Source: Streptomyces sp. MST-110588 (GTDB lineage Bacteria > Actinomycetota > Actinomycetes > Streptomycetales > Streptomycetaceae). Taken from it: 64,000 nucleotides of DNA. A program made the translations under genes and the position numbers. The DNA lies in assembly GCF_022695595.1 (NCBI RefSeq), contig NZ_CP074380.1, forward strand, positions 682,001 through 746,000, written 5' to 3'. The notes under the pieces are model-generated. The model ran no database searches, was not told the origin of the DNA, and saw nothing but the letters and a program-made list of their open reading frames with translations. Every line of letters starts with the position of its first letter. Within the stretch, counting starts at the first letter, position 1. Below, in pieces: positions 43,693 to 52,401 of this stretch.

Positions 43693-44268
43693 TCACCACC
43701 ACCTCGCGCCGGACTGACCGTTGCAGTCCCACTGCTGGGCCCGGGCGCCGTTGCTCATCGAGGAGTTCTCGATTTCCAGGCACTTGTCCGACGATCCGGT
43801 GGTCGGCCGGATCCACCAGTAGCTGCCCCGGTCGTCGAGCCAGAATTTCGCGCCCTTCTGCCCCTTGCAGTCCCACTGCTGGGCCCGCGCGCCATTGCTC
43901 GCGGAGGAGTTCTCGATCTCCAGACACTTACCGCTGTGGGCGTTGATGATGTACCAGGCGCCGCCCCCCAGGTCCTGGAGCCGCCACCCGGAGCCGGCCT
44001 GGCCGTTGCAGTCCCACTGCTGGGCGCGTGCACCGTTCTGCTTCGAGGAGTTCTCGATCTCCAGGCACTTACCGCTGTGGGAGTTGACGATGGTTCCGGG
44101 CTGGAATGATCCGCCGCCCTTTTGAGTCGGCAGCAACCGTAATCCCGTCGGGGACGAGGAGGCGGATGCTGTCGGGGGTGCGGATTTCTGCGCGCTCGCG
44201 GCACCGGCCGGAACGGCGAATCCGGCGATCGACAGCAGTCCCGCGGCGCCGAACACGGTGGTCCGCAT
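43693..44268 (-). CDS. Secreted ricin-type beta-trefoil lectin
   Basis: 191 residues from the ATG at 44268, which opens a signal peptide (RTTVFGAAGLLSIAGFAVPAGAASA). The rest is three near-identical beta-trefoil repeats, each with SGKCLEIENSS or DKCLEIENSS and GARAQQWDCxGQ; the QxW signature is present in each. It ends right after the third QQWDC, so the last strand is short. The repeats are similar at DNA level, pointing to recent internal duplication. It probably binds a polysaccharide. Operon with the lectin-peptidase gene; a 14-bp palindrome and a 30-bp inverted repeat lie upstream. Confidence 0.85.
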   Translation of the reverse strand: MRTTVFGAAGLLSIAGFAVPAGAASAQKSAPPTASASSSPTGLRLLPTQKGGGSFQPGTIVNSHSGKCLEIENSSKQNGARAQQWDCNGQAGSGWRLQDLGGGAWYIINAHSGKCLEIENSSASNGARAQQWDCKGQKGAKFWLDDRGSYWWIRPTTGSSDKCLEIENSSMSNGARAQQWDCNGQSGARWW

Positions 44269-44368
44269 GATGATCTTTTCGGCACTGATCGGAGGTCTCA
44301 CAGTTTTCTCCGCTTCTCTTCCCATGGGTTCCCGTAGGTTCCCGTACGTGACGTGACGTTCCTGTCCG

Positions 44369-44382
44369 TTCCCGTACGGGAA
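44369..44382. promoter_or_regulatory. 14-bp palindrome TTCCCGTACGGGAA
   Basis: Perfect palindrome 101 bp upstream of the lectin ATG; related TTCCCGTA half-sites repeat at about 44329-44347. It could be an operator for the adjacent ArsR-like protein, but nothing proves it. Confidence 0.5.
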
Positions 44383-44411
44383 GAAGAGTGTCCGTACGCC
44401 GCACTGCCCGG

Positions 44412-44441
44412 CCATCGTTTGCCACAGGGCGCAAACGATGG
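44412..44441. terminator. 11-bp inverted repeat with 8-base spacer, after ArsR-like gene
   Basis: CCATCGTTTGC and GCAAACGATGG pair perfectly around an 8-base spacer, starting 38 bases after the ArsR-like stop and ahead of the lectin operon. It may terminate the regulator transcript or be an operator; the AT-rich arms favour a protein-binding site, the position favours a terminator. Confidence 0.55.
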
Positions 44442-44479
44442 ACAGCGGACCTTTGTCGTTCATAGCTTTCTCGGCGGCA

Positions 44480-45469
44480 CTATGAGGGAAGCCGTCCTTC
44501 AGTGAGAGCGCGGCCGAGGGGGGTGAGGCGGTGGACGACCCATTTGCCGTCGCGTCGGCTGCTCACCAGCCCGGCGTTCTGCAGGACGACGGTGTGCCGG
44601 CTCGCCCCGGATATGTCGATCCCGGACCGGCGGGCCAGATCGCCGGTGGAGCAGGCTCCCGCCGTCAGGCTGTGCAGGATCCGGGCTCGCGCCGCCCCCA
44701 TGAGGGGGATCAGCGGGTCACTGCCGCCGTTCGGGCCCTGCTCGGCGTACGGTGCCGCATCCGTCCATCCGAGGGCGTGCTCGATCGGATAGCAGAGCAC
44801 CGGAGGCAGGTCCGGGTCGACCAGCGCGGTCGGCGTGCCGGCACCGAAGAACGTCGGCACCAGCAGCAGGCCGCGGCCGGCCAGGTCGATGGCGTGGTCG
44901 AAGGGGTAGTCGATCTCCAGTACCGGCGGCTTCCAGCAGGCGCCGGGGAGCCCGGTCAGCAGCGCCTCGGGCCCGGAGACCCGCAGTACGCGGGCGCGCT
45001 CGTCGCGGTCACGCGCGACGTCGGAGCAGATGTGGCGCCAGTACGGGGCAAGGCAGGTGTCGTGGTAGCTGCGCAGTGCCCCGGACAGAGCGCGCAGCGC
45101 GTGGACCCGCCCCTCGGCCAGATCGCGGGTCCAGGTGGGCAGTCGCCGCTCCCGGGCGATGAACTCCAGGTCCTGGCGCAGCCGGGCGCGCGGGGTGTAG
45201 TGCAGGGCCTCGATGCCGGCGTCCAGGGTGCGGCTCGCCGCGGGGGTGAGGAAGTCGGGGCTGGAGCCATGGCTGGGGATCAGGTGCAGCAGCGGGCGCA
45301 TCTCAGGAGTGACCTGGAGACGGCTGCGCCGTCTCCAGCGGCCGAAGGCCAGCCCGCCTCCCGGCCAGTGCAGTTGGTAGGCGCTGTGCAGCACCTCCCA
45401 CATCGGATCCGGGGACGGCGCCAGCCGGATGTTGGACAGGTCCTCGCCGGTGAAGTACAGCCGCAGCAT
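44480..45469 (-). CDS. ArsR-family-like transcriptional regulator (DUF5937-type N-terminal domain)
   Basis: 329 residues, ATG at 45469 with GGGGAGAG upstream. The last ~80 residues form a winged HTH of ArsR type: ILHSLTAGACSTGDLARRSGIDISGASRHTVVLQNAGLVSSRRDGKWVVHRLTPLG. The first ~240 residues are the streptomycete domain that usually precedes it (DUF5937-type, named from memory). Sensor ligand unknown. It points toward the ricin genes, which start 212 bp downstream on the same strand, and is divergent from dhaKLM, 403 bp away, either of which it might control. Confidence 0.75.
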   Translation of the reverse strand: MLRLYFTGEDLSNIRLAPSPDPMWEVLHSAYQLHWPGGGLAFGRWRRRSRLQVTPEMRPLLHLIPSHGSSPDFLTPAASRTLDAGIEALHYTPRARLRQDLEFIARERRLPTWTRDLAEGRVHALRALSGALRSYHDTCLAPYWRHICSDVARDRDERARVLRVSGPEALLTGLPGACWKPPVLEIDYPFDHAIDLAGRGLLLVPTFFGAGTPTALVDPDLPPVLCYPIEHALGWTDAAPYAEQGPNGGSDPLIPLMGAARARILHSLTAGACSTGDLARRSGIDISGASRHTVVLQNAGLVSSRRDGKWVVHRLTPLGRALTEGRLPS

Positions 45470-45872
45470 GTCTCTCCCCACCTCGGCCCGTGCGCCTAGC
45501 GACCGTTCCCGGACATCGTCCCTGATCGCGGAGGCCACGCACCACCACATCACCACATCACCGCACCACCGCCCCGCCCGTTCGGGAGCAGCCCGTCTCC
45601 CCCGGCCTCGCCGACGCCGGCGGATCCTCACATTTGATCGTCGCGTCGCTTCCCGATCGCAGGTGCCGCTTCGATACTGGACACCGCTGTCACAGCAGCG
45701 AGGACAAGACGGAGCAGCGCTGACGGGCCGGCCGCGGTGCCGGCGGTGCAGCCGCCCTGTCGGACACCGCCGAAGACCGGCGCCAACCGTGCCGGACCAC
45801 GACCCGTGTACGCCTGCCGACCAGGCGAGTCCCTGCTCAGGACCCTGGTTGATACGCCTCCAGGAGGAACCG
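45470..45872. other. Intergenic region between ArsR-like regulator and dhaK
   Basis: 403 bp without a gene, between two divergent units, so it should contain promoters for both. The left half is GC-rich with CATCACCACATCACCGCACC repeats; a less GC-rich stretch TTTGATCGTCGCGTC near 45630 and TTCGATACTGGACACC near 45668 could belong to a dha promoter. I cannot fix the boxes. Confidence 0.4.
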
Positions 45873-46865
45873 TTGAGGATGCTCATCAATGTGGCCGAGA
45901 CCGTCGTGGCCGACGCGTTGCGGGGGATGGCGCTGGCTCATCCGGAGTTGGTGGTCGATGTCGAGCGGCGGGTGATCGTACGGCGGGACGCGCCGGTCGA
46001 CGGGAAGGTGGCGTTGCTGTCCGGCGGGGGCAGTGGGCACGAGCCGCTGCACGGCGGGTTCGTGGGGCCCGGGATGCTGGACGCTGCTGTGCCGGGGGAG
46101 GTGTTCACCTCGCCGGTGCCCGATCAGATGGTGCGGGCCGCGGCGGCCGTGGACAGCGGGCGGGGGGTGTTGTTCGTCGTCAAGAACTACACCGGTGACG
46201 TGCTGAACTTCCAGATGGCGGCCGAACTGGCGGAGGATGAGGGGGTACAGGTCGCCACGGTGGTGGTGAACGACGACGTGGCGGTCGCCGACTCCCCGGA
46301 CACGGCGGGGCGGCGCGGTACGGGAGCCACGCTCTTCGTGGAGAAGATCGCCGGGGCGGCGGCCGAGGAGGGGCAGCCGCTGGAGCGGGTCGAGTCGCTG
46401 GCCCGGCAGGTGGTCGCCTCTTCGCGCAGCTTCGGGGTGGCGCTGAGCGCGTGCGCCACTCCCGCCAAGGGCGGGCCGACCTTCGATCTGCCGCCCGGTG
46501 AGCTGGAGCTGGGCGTCGGTATCCACGGTGAGCCGGGCCGCGAGCGGCGGCCGATGATGACCTCCCGTGAGATCGCCGACTACGCCGTGGACGCGGTGCT
46601 GGCCGACCTCCAGCCGCGCGAGCCGGTGCTGGCACTGGTCAACGGCATGGGCGCGACGCCGCTGCTGGAGCTGTACGGGTTCACCGCGGAGGTGCACCGG
46701 GTGCTCACCGAGCGGGGTGTGCCGGTGGCCCGTACGCTCGTCGGCAACTACGTCACCTCCCTGGACATGGCGGGGTGTTCGGTGACGCTGTGCCGGATCG
46801 ACGAGGAGCTGCTGCGGCTGTGGGACGCGCCCGTACAGACTCCCGGCCTGCGGTGGGGGCGGTGA
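45873..46865 (+). CDS. dhaK: Dihydroxyacetone kinase subunit DhaK
   Basis: 330 residues from the TTG at 45873, which lies 4 bases after GGAGGA and gives the family N-terminus MRMLINVAETVV; ATG at 45879 is the alternative. DhaK signatures: LLSGGGSGHEPLHGGFVG (covalent substrate His), VFTSPVPDQM, VVKNYTGDVLNF, VNGMGATPLLELYGF. It binds dihydroxyacetone through a hemiaminal to His and works with DhaL. The dhaKLM cluster is in order with 4-base overlaps, so DHA phosphorylation with phosphoenolpyruvate through DhaM is the PTS-type route. Confidence 0.95.
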   Translation: MRMLINVAETVVADALRGMALAHPELVVDVERRVIVRRDAPVDGKVALLSGGGSGHEPLHGGFVGPGMLDAAVPGEVFTSPVPDQMVRAAAAVDSGRGVLFVVKNYTGDVLNFQMAAELAEDEGVQVATVVVNDDVAVADSPDTAGRRGTGATLFVEKIAGAAAEEGQPLERVESLARQVVASSRSFGVALSACATPAKGGPTFDLPPGELELGVGIHGEPGRERRPMMTSREIADYAVDAVLADLQPREPVLALVNGMGATPLLELYGFTAEVHRVLTERGVPVARTLVGNYVTSLDMAGCSVTLCRIDEELLRLWDAPVQTPGLRWGR

Positions 46866-47506
46866 GGAGGATGGTGTCGCAAGCGGAGCCGGAGCCGGCG
46901 TCCGGTGCGGTGTGGGATGCGGCGCTGTTCGTACGCTGGATGATGGTGACGGCCGCCACCGTGGACCGGGCGGCGGACCGGCTGACCGAGCTGGACTCCG
47001 CCATCGGCGACGCCGATCACGGGAGCAACCTGCGGCGTGGTTTCGCCGCCGTCGTCAAGGCGCTGGAGGAAGCGCCGCCCGCCACGCCCGGCGGTGTACT
47101 GACGCTGGCGGGGCGGCAGTTGGTCTCGTCGGTGGGCGGCGCTTCGGGACCGCTGTACGGGACGCTGCTGCGGCGCACCGGCAAGGCGCTCGGCGACGCG
47201 CGGACGGTGACGGCCGGGGAGCTGCGCGCCGGGCTGCGGGACGGGGTGGAGGCGGTGGGCCGGCTCGGCGGCTCGGCGCCCGGTGACAAGACCATGCTCG
47301 ACGCGCTGGATCCGGCGGTCGAGGCGCTGGCCGAGTCCGTCGGCGCCGCCGCCCGGGCGGCCGAGCGGGGCGCGCTGGCGACCGTACCCCTGCGGGCCCG
47401 CAAGGGGCGGGCGAGTTATCTGGGCGAGCGCAGTATCGGGCACCAGGACCCGGGGGCCGCCTCTGCCGCGCTGCTCTTCGCCGCCCTCGCGGAGGCCGTG
47501 GGATGA
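46862..47506 (+). CDS. dhaL: Dihydroxyacetone kinase subunit DhaL (ADP-binding)
   Basis: 214 residues from a GTG at 46862 that overlaps the dhaK stop (GTGA); ATG at 46871 is possible but AGGAGG would be too close. The DhaL pattern is clear: LTELDSAIGDADHGSNLRRGF (Mg-ADP aspartates), SSVGGASGPLYGTLLRR, GDKTMLDALDPAVEAL and ARKGRASYLGERSIGHQDPGA. It carries ADP/ATP and passes phosphate from DhaM to the DHA bound in DhaK. Overlaps dhaM by four bases. Confidence 0.95.
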   Translation: MRRMVSQAEPEPASGAVWDAALFVRWMMVTAATVDRAADRLTELDSAIGDADHGSNLRRGFAAVVKALEEAPPATPGGVLTLAGRQLVSSVGGASGPLYGTLLRRTGKALGDARTVTAGELRAGLRDGVEAVGRLGGSAPGDKTMLDALDPAVEALAESVGAAARAAERGALATVPLRARKGRASYLGERSIGHQDPGAASAALLFAALAEAVG

Positions 47507-47931
47507 GGGGCGGGACGGGGGACGGCGGAAGGGAGCCGGTGGGGATCGTGCTGGTGTCGCACAGCGGGGCGGTGGCGACCGCCGTCGCCGAGCTGGCCCG
47601 GGGGCTGGCCGGCGGGGGCGCACGGGTGCCCGTCGCGGCGGCCGGCGGTACCCCGGACGGCGGACTGGGCACCAGCGCGGACCTGATCACCGAGGCGGCC
47701 CGGGCGGTGGACCGGGGCGCGGGGGTGGCGCTCCTGGCCGACCTGGGCAGCGCCGTACTGACCGTCAAGGCCCTGCTCGCCGAGGACGAGGAATTGCCGC
47801 GGGGCTCGCGGCTGGTGGACGCGCCGTTCGTCGAGGGGGCGGTGGCCGCCGTGGTCACCGCCTCGGCCGGTGCGGACCTGGACGCGGTGGCTGCCGCCGC
47901 CTCGGAGGCGTACGGCTATCGGAAGGAGTGA
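47503..47931 (+). CDS. dhaM: PTS-dependent DHA kinase phosphotransfer subunit DhaM (EIIA-like)
   Basis: 142 residues, ATG overlapping the dhaL stop. EIIA-mannose-like fold with the phospho-His in GIVLVSHSG (about residue 20) and LLADLGSAVLTVKALL. It is the short, single-domain form without the HPr and EI modules of the Escherichia coli protein, so the phosphate must come from the general PTS proteins encoded elsewhere. It passes phosphate to DhaL-ADP. Confidence 0.92.
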   Translation: MRGGTGDGGREPVGIVLVSHSGAVATAVAELARGLAGGGARVPVAAAGGTPDGGLGTSADLITEAARAVDRGAGVALLADLGSAVLTVKALLAEDEELPRGSRLVDAPFVEGAVAAVVTASAGADLDAVAAAASEAYGYRKE

Positions 47932-48194
47932 GCGAGAAGGGGACGGAGGGGTCGGCCGGCACCCGCCCGGCCGGTCGCCCCTCCCCTCCGCTTCTCTCCC
48001 CTCCGCCTCCCTCGCTCCGCGTCCCTCGCTCCGCGTCCCCGATTGCCGGATTTTCTCCCCGTACGGACGAGTATCCAGCCGGCCGGCGGGCACCTGCGAA
48101 CCTGCCGGGACAGCCTGGAGGGGGCCCGGCGCGGGACCCGGGTGCACAAAGCCCGGCACGGGCCGGCGAACGGGCCGGAGGCTGGAGGAAAGCG

Positions 48195-51100
48195 ATGGGC
48201 GTACCTCGGCTGCTGCGTCGATGGCCCGTGTACCGGCAGCTCACCGGTACCGACCCGCTGGGCCGGGGCCGGGCCGCGGTGTCCGCGCGTACCGAGGCGC
48301 TGCGGCCCCGTACGGCCGGTGCCGACCGTGTCGTGCAGTCCGTCTGCCCGTACTGCGCGGTCGGCTGCGGCCAGCAGGTGTACGTCAAGGGCGAGCGGGT
48401 GGTGCAGATCGAGGGCGATCCGGACTCCCCGGTCAGCCGTGGCCGGCTGTGCCCCAAGGGGTCGGCGACGCTTCAGCTCACCACCGGGTCCGCCCGCCGC
48501 CACCAGGTCCTCCACCGGCGTCCGTACGCGTCCGACTGGGAGCCGCTCGACCTGGAAACCGCCATGGACATGGTCGCCGACCGGGTCATCGCCACCCGGC
48601 GCGAGACCTGGCAGTGGGAGCACGAGGGGCTGCGGGTGGCCCGTACGCTCGGCATCGCGAGCCTGGGCGGGGCGACCCTCGACAACGAGGAGAACTACCT
48701 GATCAAGAAGCTGCTGACCGGGCTCGGCGTGGTGCAGGTGGAGAACCAGGCCCGGGTCTGTCACAGCTCGACCGTCGCGGGGCTGGGCACCTCGTTCGGG
48801 CGGGGTGGCGCGACGACGTTCATGCAGGATCTCCAGCACGCGGACTGCATCGTCATCCAGGGCTCCAACTACGCCGAGGCGCACCCGGTCGGCTTCCAGT
48901 GGGTCATGGAGGCCAAGGCGCGCGGCGCCCGCGTCATCCACGTCGATCCGCGCTTCACGCGTACCAGTGCGCTCGCCGACCTGCACGTGCCGATCCGGGC
49001 CGGCAGCGACATCGCCTTCCTCGGCGGGATCATCAACCATGTGCTCACCGAGGAGAAGGACTTCCGGGAGTACGTGCTGGCGTACACCAACGCCGCCACG
49101 CTGATCGGCGAGGACTTCCGGGACACCGAGGACCTCGCCGGGGTCTTCTCGGGGCTTGACCAGGAGCGCCGCCACTACGACCCGGCGAGCTGGCAGTACC
49201 AGGGCGCGCAGGTGCAGGCGCCGGCCGGGGACGTGGACCAGCAGTACGAGCGCCGGGCGGGCGAGGACGGCGAGGACGGTCCGCGAGGCGGGCGGGGCGA
49301 GGAGCACGAGGTGGGGCGGCGGGTGCACGCCGCCGGGGGCTCCGAGACCCACGGCTCCGGCGGCCCCCAGGCCGCGTCCGAGGCGGCGTACGACGACACC
49401 CTCCAGCACCCGCGCTGTGTGTACCAGATCCTCAAGCGGCACTACGCGCGCTACACCCCCGAGCTGGTCGAGGAGGTCTGCGGCATCCCCCGCGAAACGT
49501 TCCTGCGGGTGTGCGAGGACCTGACCGCCAACTCCGGCCGGGAACGCACCAGCGCCTTCGTCTACGCGGTGGGCTGGACCCAGCACTCCGTCGGCTCCCA
49601 GTACATCCGCGCCGCCAGTGTGCTCCAGTTGCTGCTGGGCAACATCGGCCGGCCGGGCGGCGGCATCCAGGCGCTGCGCGGCCATGCCTCCATCCAGGGC
49701 TCCAGCGACATCCCCACCCTGTTCAACCTGCTGCCCGGCTACCTCCCCATGCCGCACGCCCACGCCCACCAGGACCTGGACACCTTCATCGCGGCCAGCC
49801 GCACCGAGAAGGGATTCTGGGGCGAGATGCGGGCCTACTTCGTGAGTCTGCTCAAGGCGTACTACGGTGACGCGGCGACCGCGGAGAACGACTGGTGCTT
49901 CGACCACCTGCCGCGGCTGACGGGCTCGCACAGCACGTACGACACGGTGCTCGCCCAGCTCGACGGGGTGTGCAAGGGCTACTTCCTGATGGGTGAGAAC
50001 CCGGCCGTCGGCTCCGCCAACACCCGGCTGCAGCGCCTGGGCATGGCGAACCTGGACTGGCTGGTGGTGCGGGACTTCTCCCTGATCGAGTCCGCGACCT
50101 GGTGGCGGGACGGGCCCGAGACCGAGACCGGAGAGCTGCGCACCGAGGACATCGGTACGGAGGTGTTCTTCTTCCCCGCCGCCTCGCACACCGAGAAGTC
50201 CGGGTCGTTCACCAACACCAACCGCTGGGTCCAGTGGCACCACGCCGCCGTCGAGCCCGAGGGCGACGCCCGCAGCGACCTGTGGTTCATGTACCACCTG
50301 GGCCGCCGCATCAAGGAGAAGCTGGCCGCTTCCACCGATCCGATGGACCGCGCCGTACTGGATCTGACCTGGGACTATCCCGTCCAGGGACCGCTGGAGG
50401 AGCCGGTGGCCGCCGCCGTGCTCGCGGAGATCAACGGGCAGGGTCCGGACGGGTCGCCGCTGTCCGCGTACACGGAACTGAGGGACGACGGGTCCACGCG
50501 CTGCGGCTGCTGGATCTACTGCGGGGTCTACGCGGACGGCGTCAACCGGGCCGCGTGCCGCACCCCGCACACCGAGCAGGACTGGGTGGCGGCCGGGTGG
50601 GCCTGGGCCTGGCCGGCGAACCGCCGCATCCTGTACAACCGGGCCTCCGCCGCGCCGGACGGCACACCGTGGAGCGAGCGCAAGGCGTACGTGTGGTGGG
50701 ACGGCGCACAGGGGAAGTGGACCGGGTACGACGTACCCGACTTCATCCCCGACCGGGCGCCCGACCACGTACCGCCACCGGGGGCGAGCGGACCGGACGC
50801 GCTGCGCGGGGACGATCCCTTCATCATGCAGGCGGACGGCAAGGGCTGGCTCTACGCGCCCGCAGGGCTCGTGGACGGCCCGCTGCCCACGCACTACGAG
50901 CCGCAGGACTCCCCCTTCACCAACGCCCTCTACCCCGCCCACCGGCGTTCGCCCGTACGCAAGGTCTACTCCCGCGAGGGCAACCGCTACCACCCCAGCG
51001 GGCACGAGCCGGGGGCGGAGGTCTTTCCGTACGTGGTCACCACCCACCGGCTGACCGAGCACTTCACCGCCGGCGGGATGAGCCGCTGGTCACCGTATCT

Positions 51101-51500
51101 AGCCGAGCTGCAGCCGGAGTTCTTCTGCGAGGTCTCCCCGCACCTCGCGGCCGAACGCGGGCTGGAGCACGGGGGCTGGGCGACCATCGTCACCGCGCGC
51201 AACGCGGTCGAGGCACGGGTGATGGTGACGGCGCGGATCAAGCCGCTGACCGTGCACGGCCGTACGGTCCATCAGATCGGTCTGCCCTTCCACTGGGGGC
51301 CCAACGGCGTGGTGACCGGGGACGCGGCCAACGAGCTGGTCGCCATCGCCCTGGACCCCAACGCGCTGATCCAGGAGGACAAGGCGCTGACCGCCGACAT
51401 CCGGCCGGGGCGCCGTCCCCGGGGGCCGGACCTGCCACGGCTGGTCGCCGCGTACCGCGAACGCGCGGGGATCACCGGGTCGACCGGGACGGAGGACTGA
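48195..51500 (+). CDS. Formate dehydrogenase, molybdopterin catalytic subunit (Cys type)
   Basis: 1101 residues, ATG at 48195 with GGAGGAA upstream. N-terminal [4Fe-4S] motif CPYCAVGCG at about 51-59 with CPKG near 86, then the molybdopterin domains. The active-site position that is selenocysteine in Escherichia coli FdnG is Cys189 here (ARVCHSSTVAGLG, TGT codon). Further hallmarks are IQGSNYAEAHPV, VIHVDPRFTRTSALAD and GNIGRPGGGIQALRGHASIQG. It oxidises formate to CO2. There is no twin-arginine signal, so it probably acts on the cytoplasmic side. An Asp/Gly/Glu-rich repeat (about 345-395) interrupts the second domain. First gene of a three-gene operon. Confidence 0.92.
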   Translation: MGVPRLLRRWPVYRQLTGTDPLGRGRAAVSARTEALRPRTAGADRVVQSVCPYCAVGCGQQVYVKGERVVQIEGDPDSPVSRGRLCPKGSATLQLTTGSARRHQVLHRRPYASDWEPLDLETAMDMVADRVIATRRETWQWEHEGLRVARTLGIASLGGATLDNEENYLIKKLLTGLGVVQVENQARVCHSSTVAGLGTSFGRGGATTFMQDLQHADCIVIQGSNYAEAHPVGFQWVMEAKARGARVIHVDPRFTRTSALADLHVPIRAGSDIAFLGGIINHVLTEEKDFREYVLAYTNAATLIGEDFRDTEDLAGVFSGLDQERRHYDPASWQYQGAQVQAPAGDVDQQYERRAGEDGEDGPRGGRGEEHEVGRRVHAAGGSETHGSGGPQAASEAAYDDTLQHPRCVYQILKRHYARYTPELVEEVCGIPRETFLRVCEDLTANSGRERTSAFVYAVGWTQHSVGSQYIRAASVLQLLLGNIGRPGGGIQALRGHASIQGSSDIPTLFNLLPGYLPMPHAHAHQDLDTFIAASRTEKGFWGEMRAYFVSLLKAYYGDAATAENDWCFDHLPRLTGSHSTYDTVLAQLDGVCKGYFLMGENPAVGSANTRLQRLGMANLDWLVVRDFSLIESATWWRDGPETETGELRTEDIGTEVFFFPAASHTEKSGSFTNTNRWVQWHHAAVEPEGDARSDLWFMYHLGRRIKEKLAASTDPMDRAVLDLTWDYPVQGPLEEPVAAAVLAEINGQGPDGSPLSAYTELRDDGSTRCGCWIYCGVYADGVNRAACRTPHTEQDWVAAGWAWAWPANRRILYNRASAAPDGTPWSERKAYVWWDGAQGKWTGYDVPDFIPDRAPDHVPPPGASGPDALRGDDPFIMQADGKGWLYAPAGLVDGPLPTHYEPQDSPFTNALYPAHRRSPVRKVYSREGNRYHPSGHEPGAEVFPYVVTTHRLTEHFTAGGMSRWSPYLAELQPEFFCEVSPHLAAERGLEHGGWATIVTARNAVEARVMVTARIKPLTVHGRTVHQIGLPFHWGPNGVVTGDAANELVAIALDPNALIQEDKALTADIRPGRRPRGPDLPRLVAAYRERAGITGSTGTED

Positions 51501-51501
51501 C

Positions 51502-52401
51502 ATGGCGGATCCCGCCCGCGATGCCGGGCATGTGGACGCGCCGCCACGCGTGGGGTTCTTCACCGACACCTCCGTGTGCATCGGCTGCAAGGCGTGCGAG
51601 GTGGCGTGCAAGGAGTGGAACGCCCTGCCGGAGGACGGACTGTCGCTCACCGGGATGTCGTACGACAACACCGCGGGGCTGGGCGCCTCCACCTGGCGGC
51701 ATGTGGCCTTCATCGAGCAGACGGCTCCGGAGCCGGCCGGGGTACCGAAGGCGGACGGCCGCACCGAGCTGCCGCTCGCGGACGGCGGGAGCGGCGGCGG
51801 TGACCTGCGCTGGCTGATGTCCTCCGACGTCTGCAAGCACTGCACCCACGCCGCCTGCCTGGACGTCTGCCCGACCGGTTCCCTCTTCCGCACCGAGTTC
51901 GGCACGGTCGTGGTCCAGGAGGACATCTGCAACGGCTGCGGCTACTGCGTACCCGCCTGCCCGTACGGCGTCATCGAACAGCGCCCCTCCGACGGCCGCG
52001 CCTTCAAGTGCACCCTGTGTTACGACCGGCTCGGCGCCGGCCAGGAACCCGCCTGCGCCAAGGCGTGTCCCACCGAGTCGATCCGGTTCGGGCCGCTGGA
52101 GGAACTGCGCGAGCGGGCCGCGCTGCGGGTGGACCAGTTGCAGGCGGCCGGAGTGTCCGGGGCCCGGCTGTACGGCGCGGACCCCGCGAACGGCGTCGGC
52201 GGGGACGGTGCCTTCTTCCTGCTGCTCGACGAGCCGGAGGTCTACGGGCTGCCGCCGGATCCCGTGGTCACCACCCGCGACCTGCCCACCATGTGGAAGC
52301 ACGCGGGTGGCGCCGCGCTGTCCCTGGTGGGCGGCTTCCTGCTGTCCTTCGTGCTGTCCGGACGCCCGCAGGGAACGGCCCGGCGGAAGGGGCGACGATG
52401 A
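51502..52401 (+). CDS. Formate dehydrogenase iron-sulfur subunit
   Basis: 299 residues, starting 1 base after the catalytic gene ends. Ferredoxin-like clusters: CIGCKACEVACKEWN near residue 30, CKHCTHAACLDVCP near 112, CNGCGYCVPACP near 143, CTLCYDR ... CAKACP near 172-192. These four [4Fe-4S] sites form the electron wire. A single hydrophobic helix near the C-terminus (TMWKHAGGAALSLVGGFLLSFVL) anchors it. The stop overlaps the NrfD start by four bases (ATGA). Confidence 0.92.
   Translation: MADPARDAGHVDAPPRVGFFTDTSVCIGCKACEVACKEWNALPEDGLSLTGMSYDNTAGLGASTWRHVAFIEQTAPEPAGVPKADGRTELPLADGGSGGGDLRWLMSSDVCKHCTHAACLDVCPTGSLFRTEFGTVVVQEDICNGCGYCVPACPYGVIEQRPSDGRAFKCTLCYDRLGAGQEPACAKACPTESIRFGPLEELRERAALRVDQLQAAGVSGARLYGADPANGVGGDGAFFLLLDEPEVYGLPPDPVVTTRDLPTMWKHAGGAALSLVGGFLLSFVLSGRPQGTARRKGRR

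Noticed and set aside
47916..51062. 1048-residue minus-strand open frame across formate dehydrogenase
   Set aside because: Shadow of the catalytic subunit, which has all expected motifs on the plus strand.
48195..51500. Selenocysteine-containing formate dehydrogenase
   Set aside because: The site codon is TGT (Cys), not in-frame TGA, so no recoding is needed.
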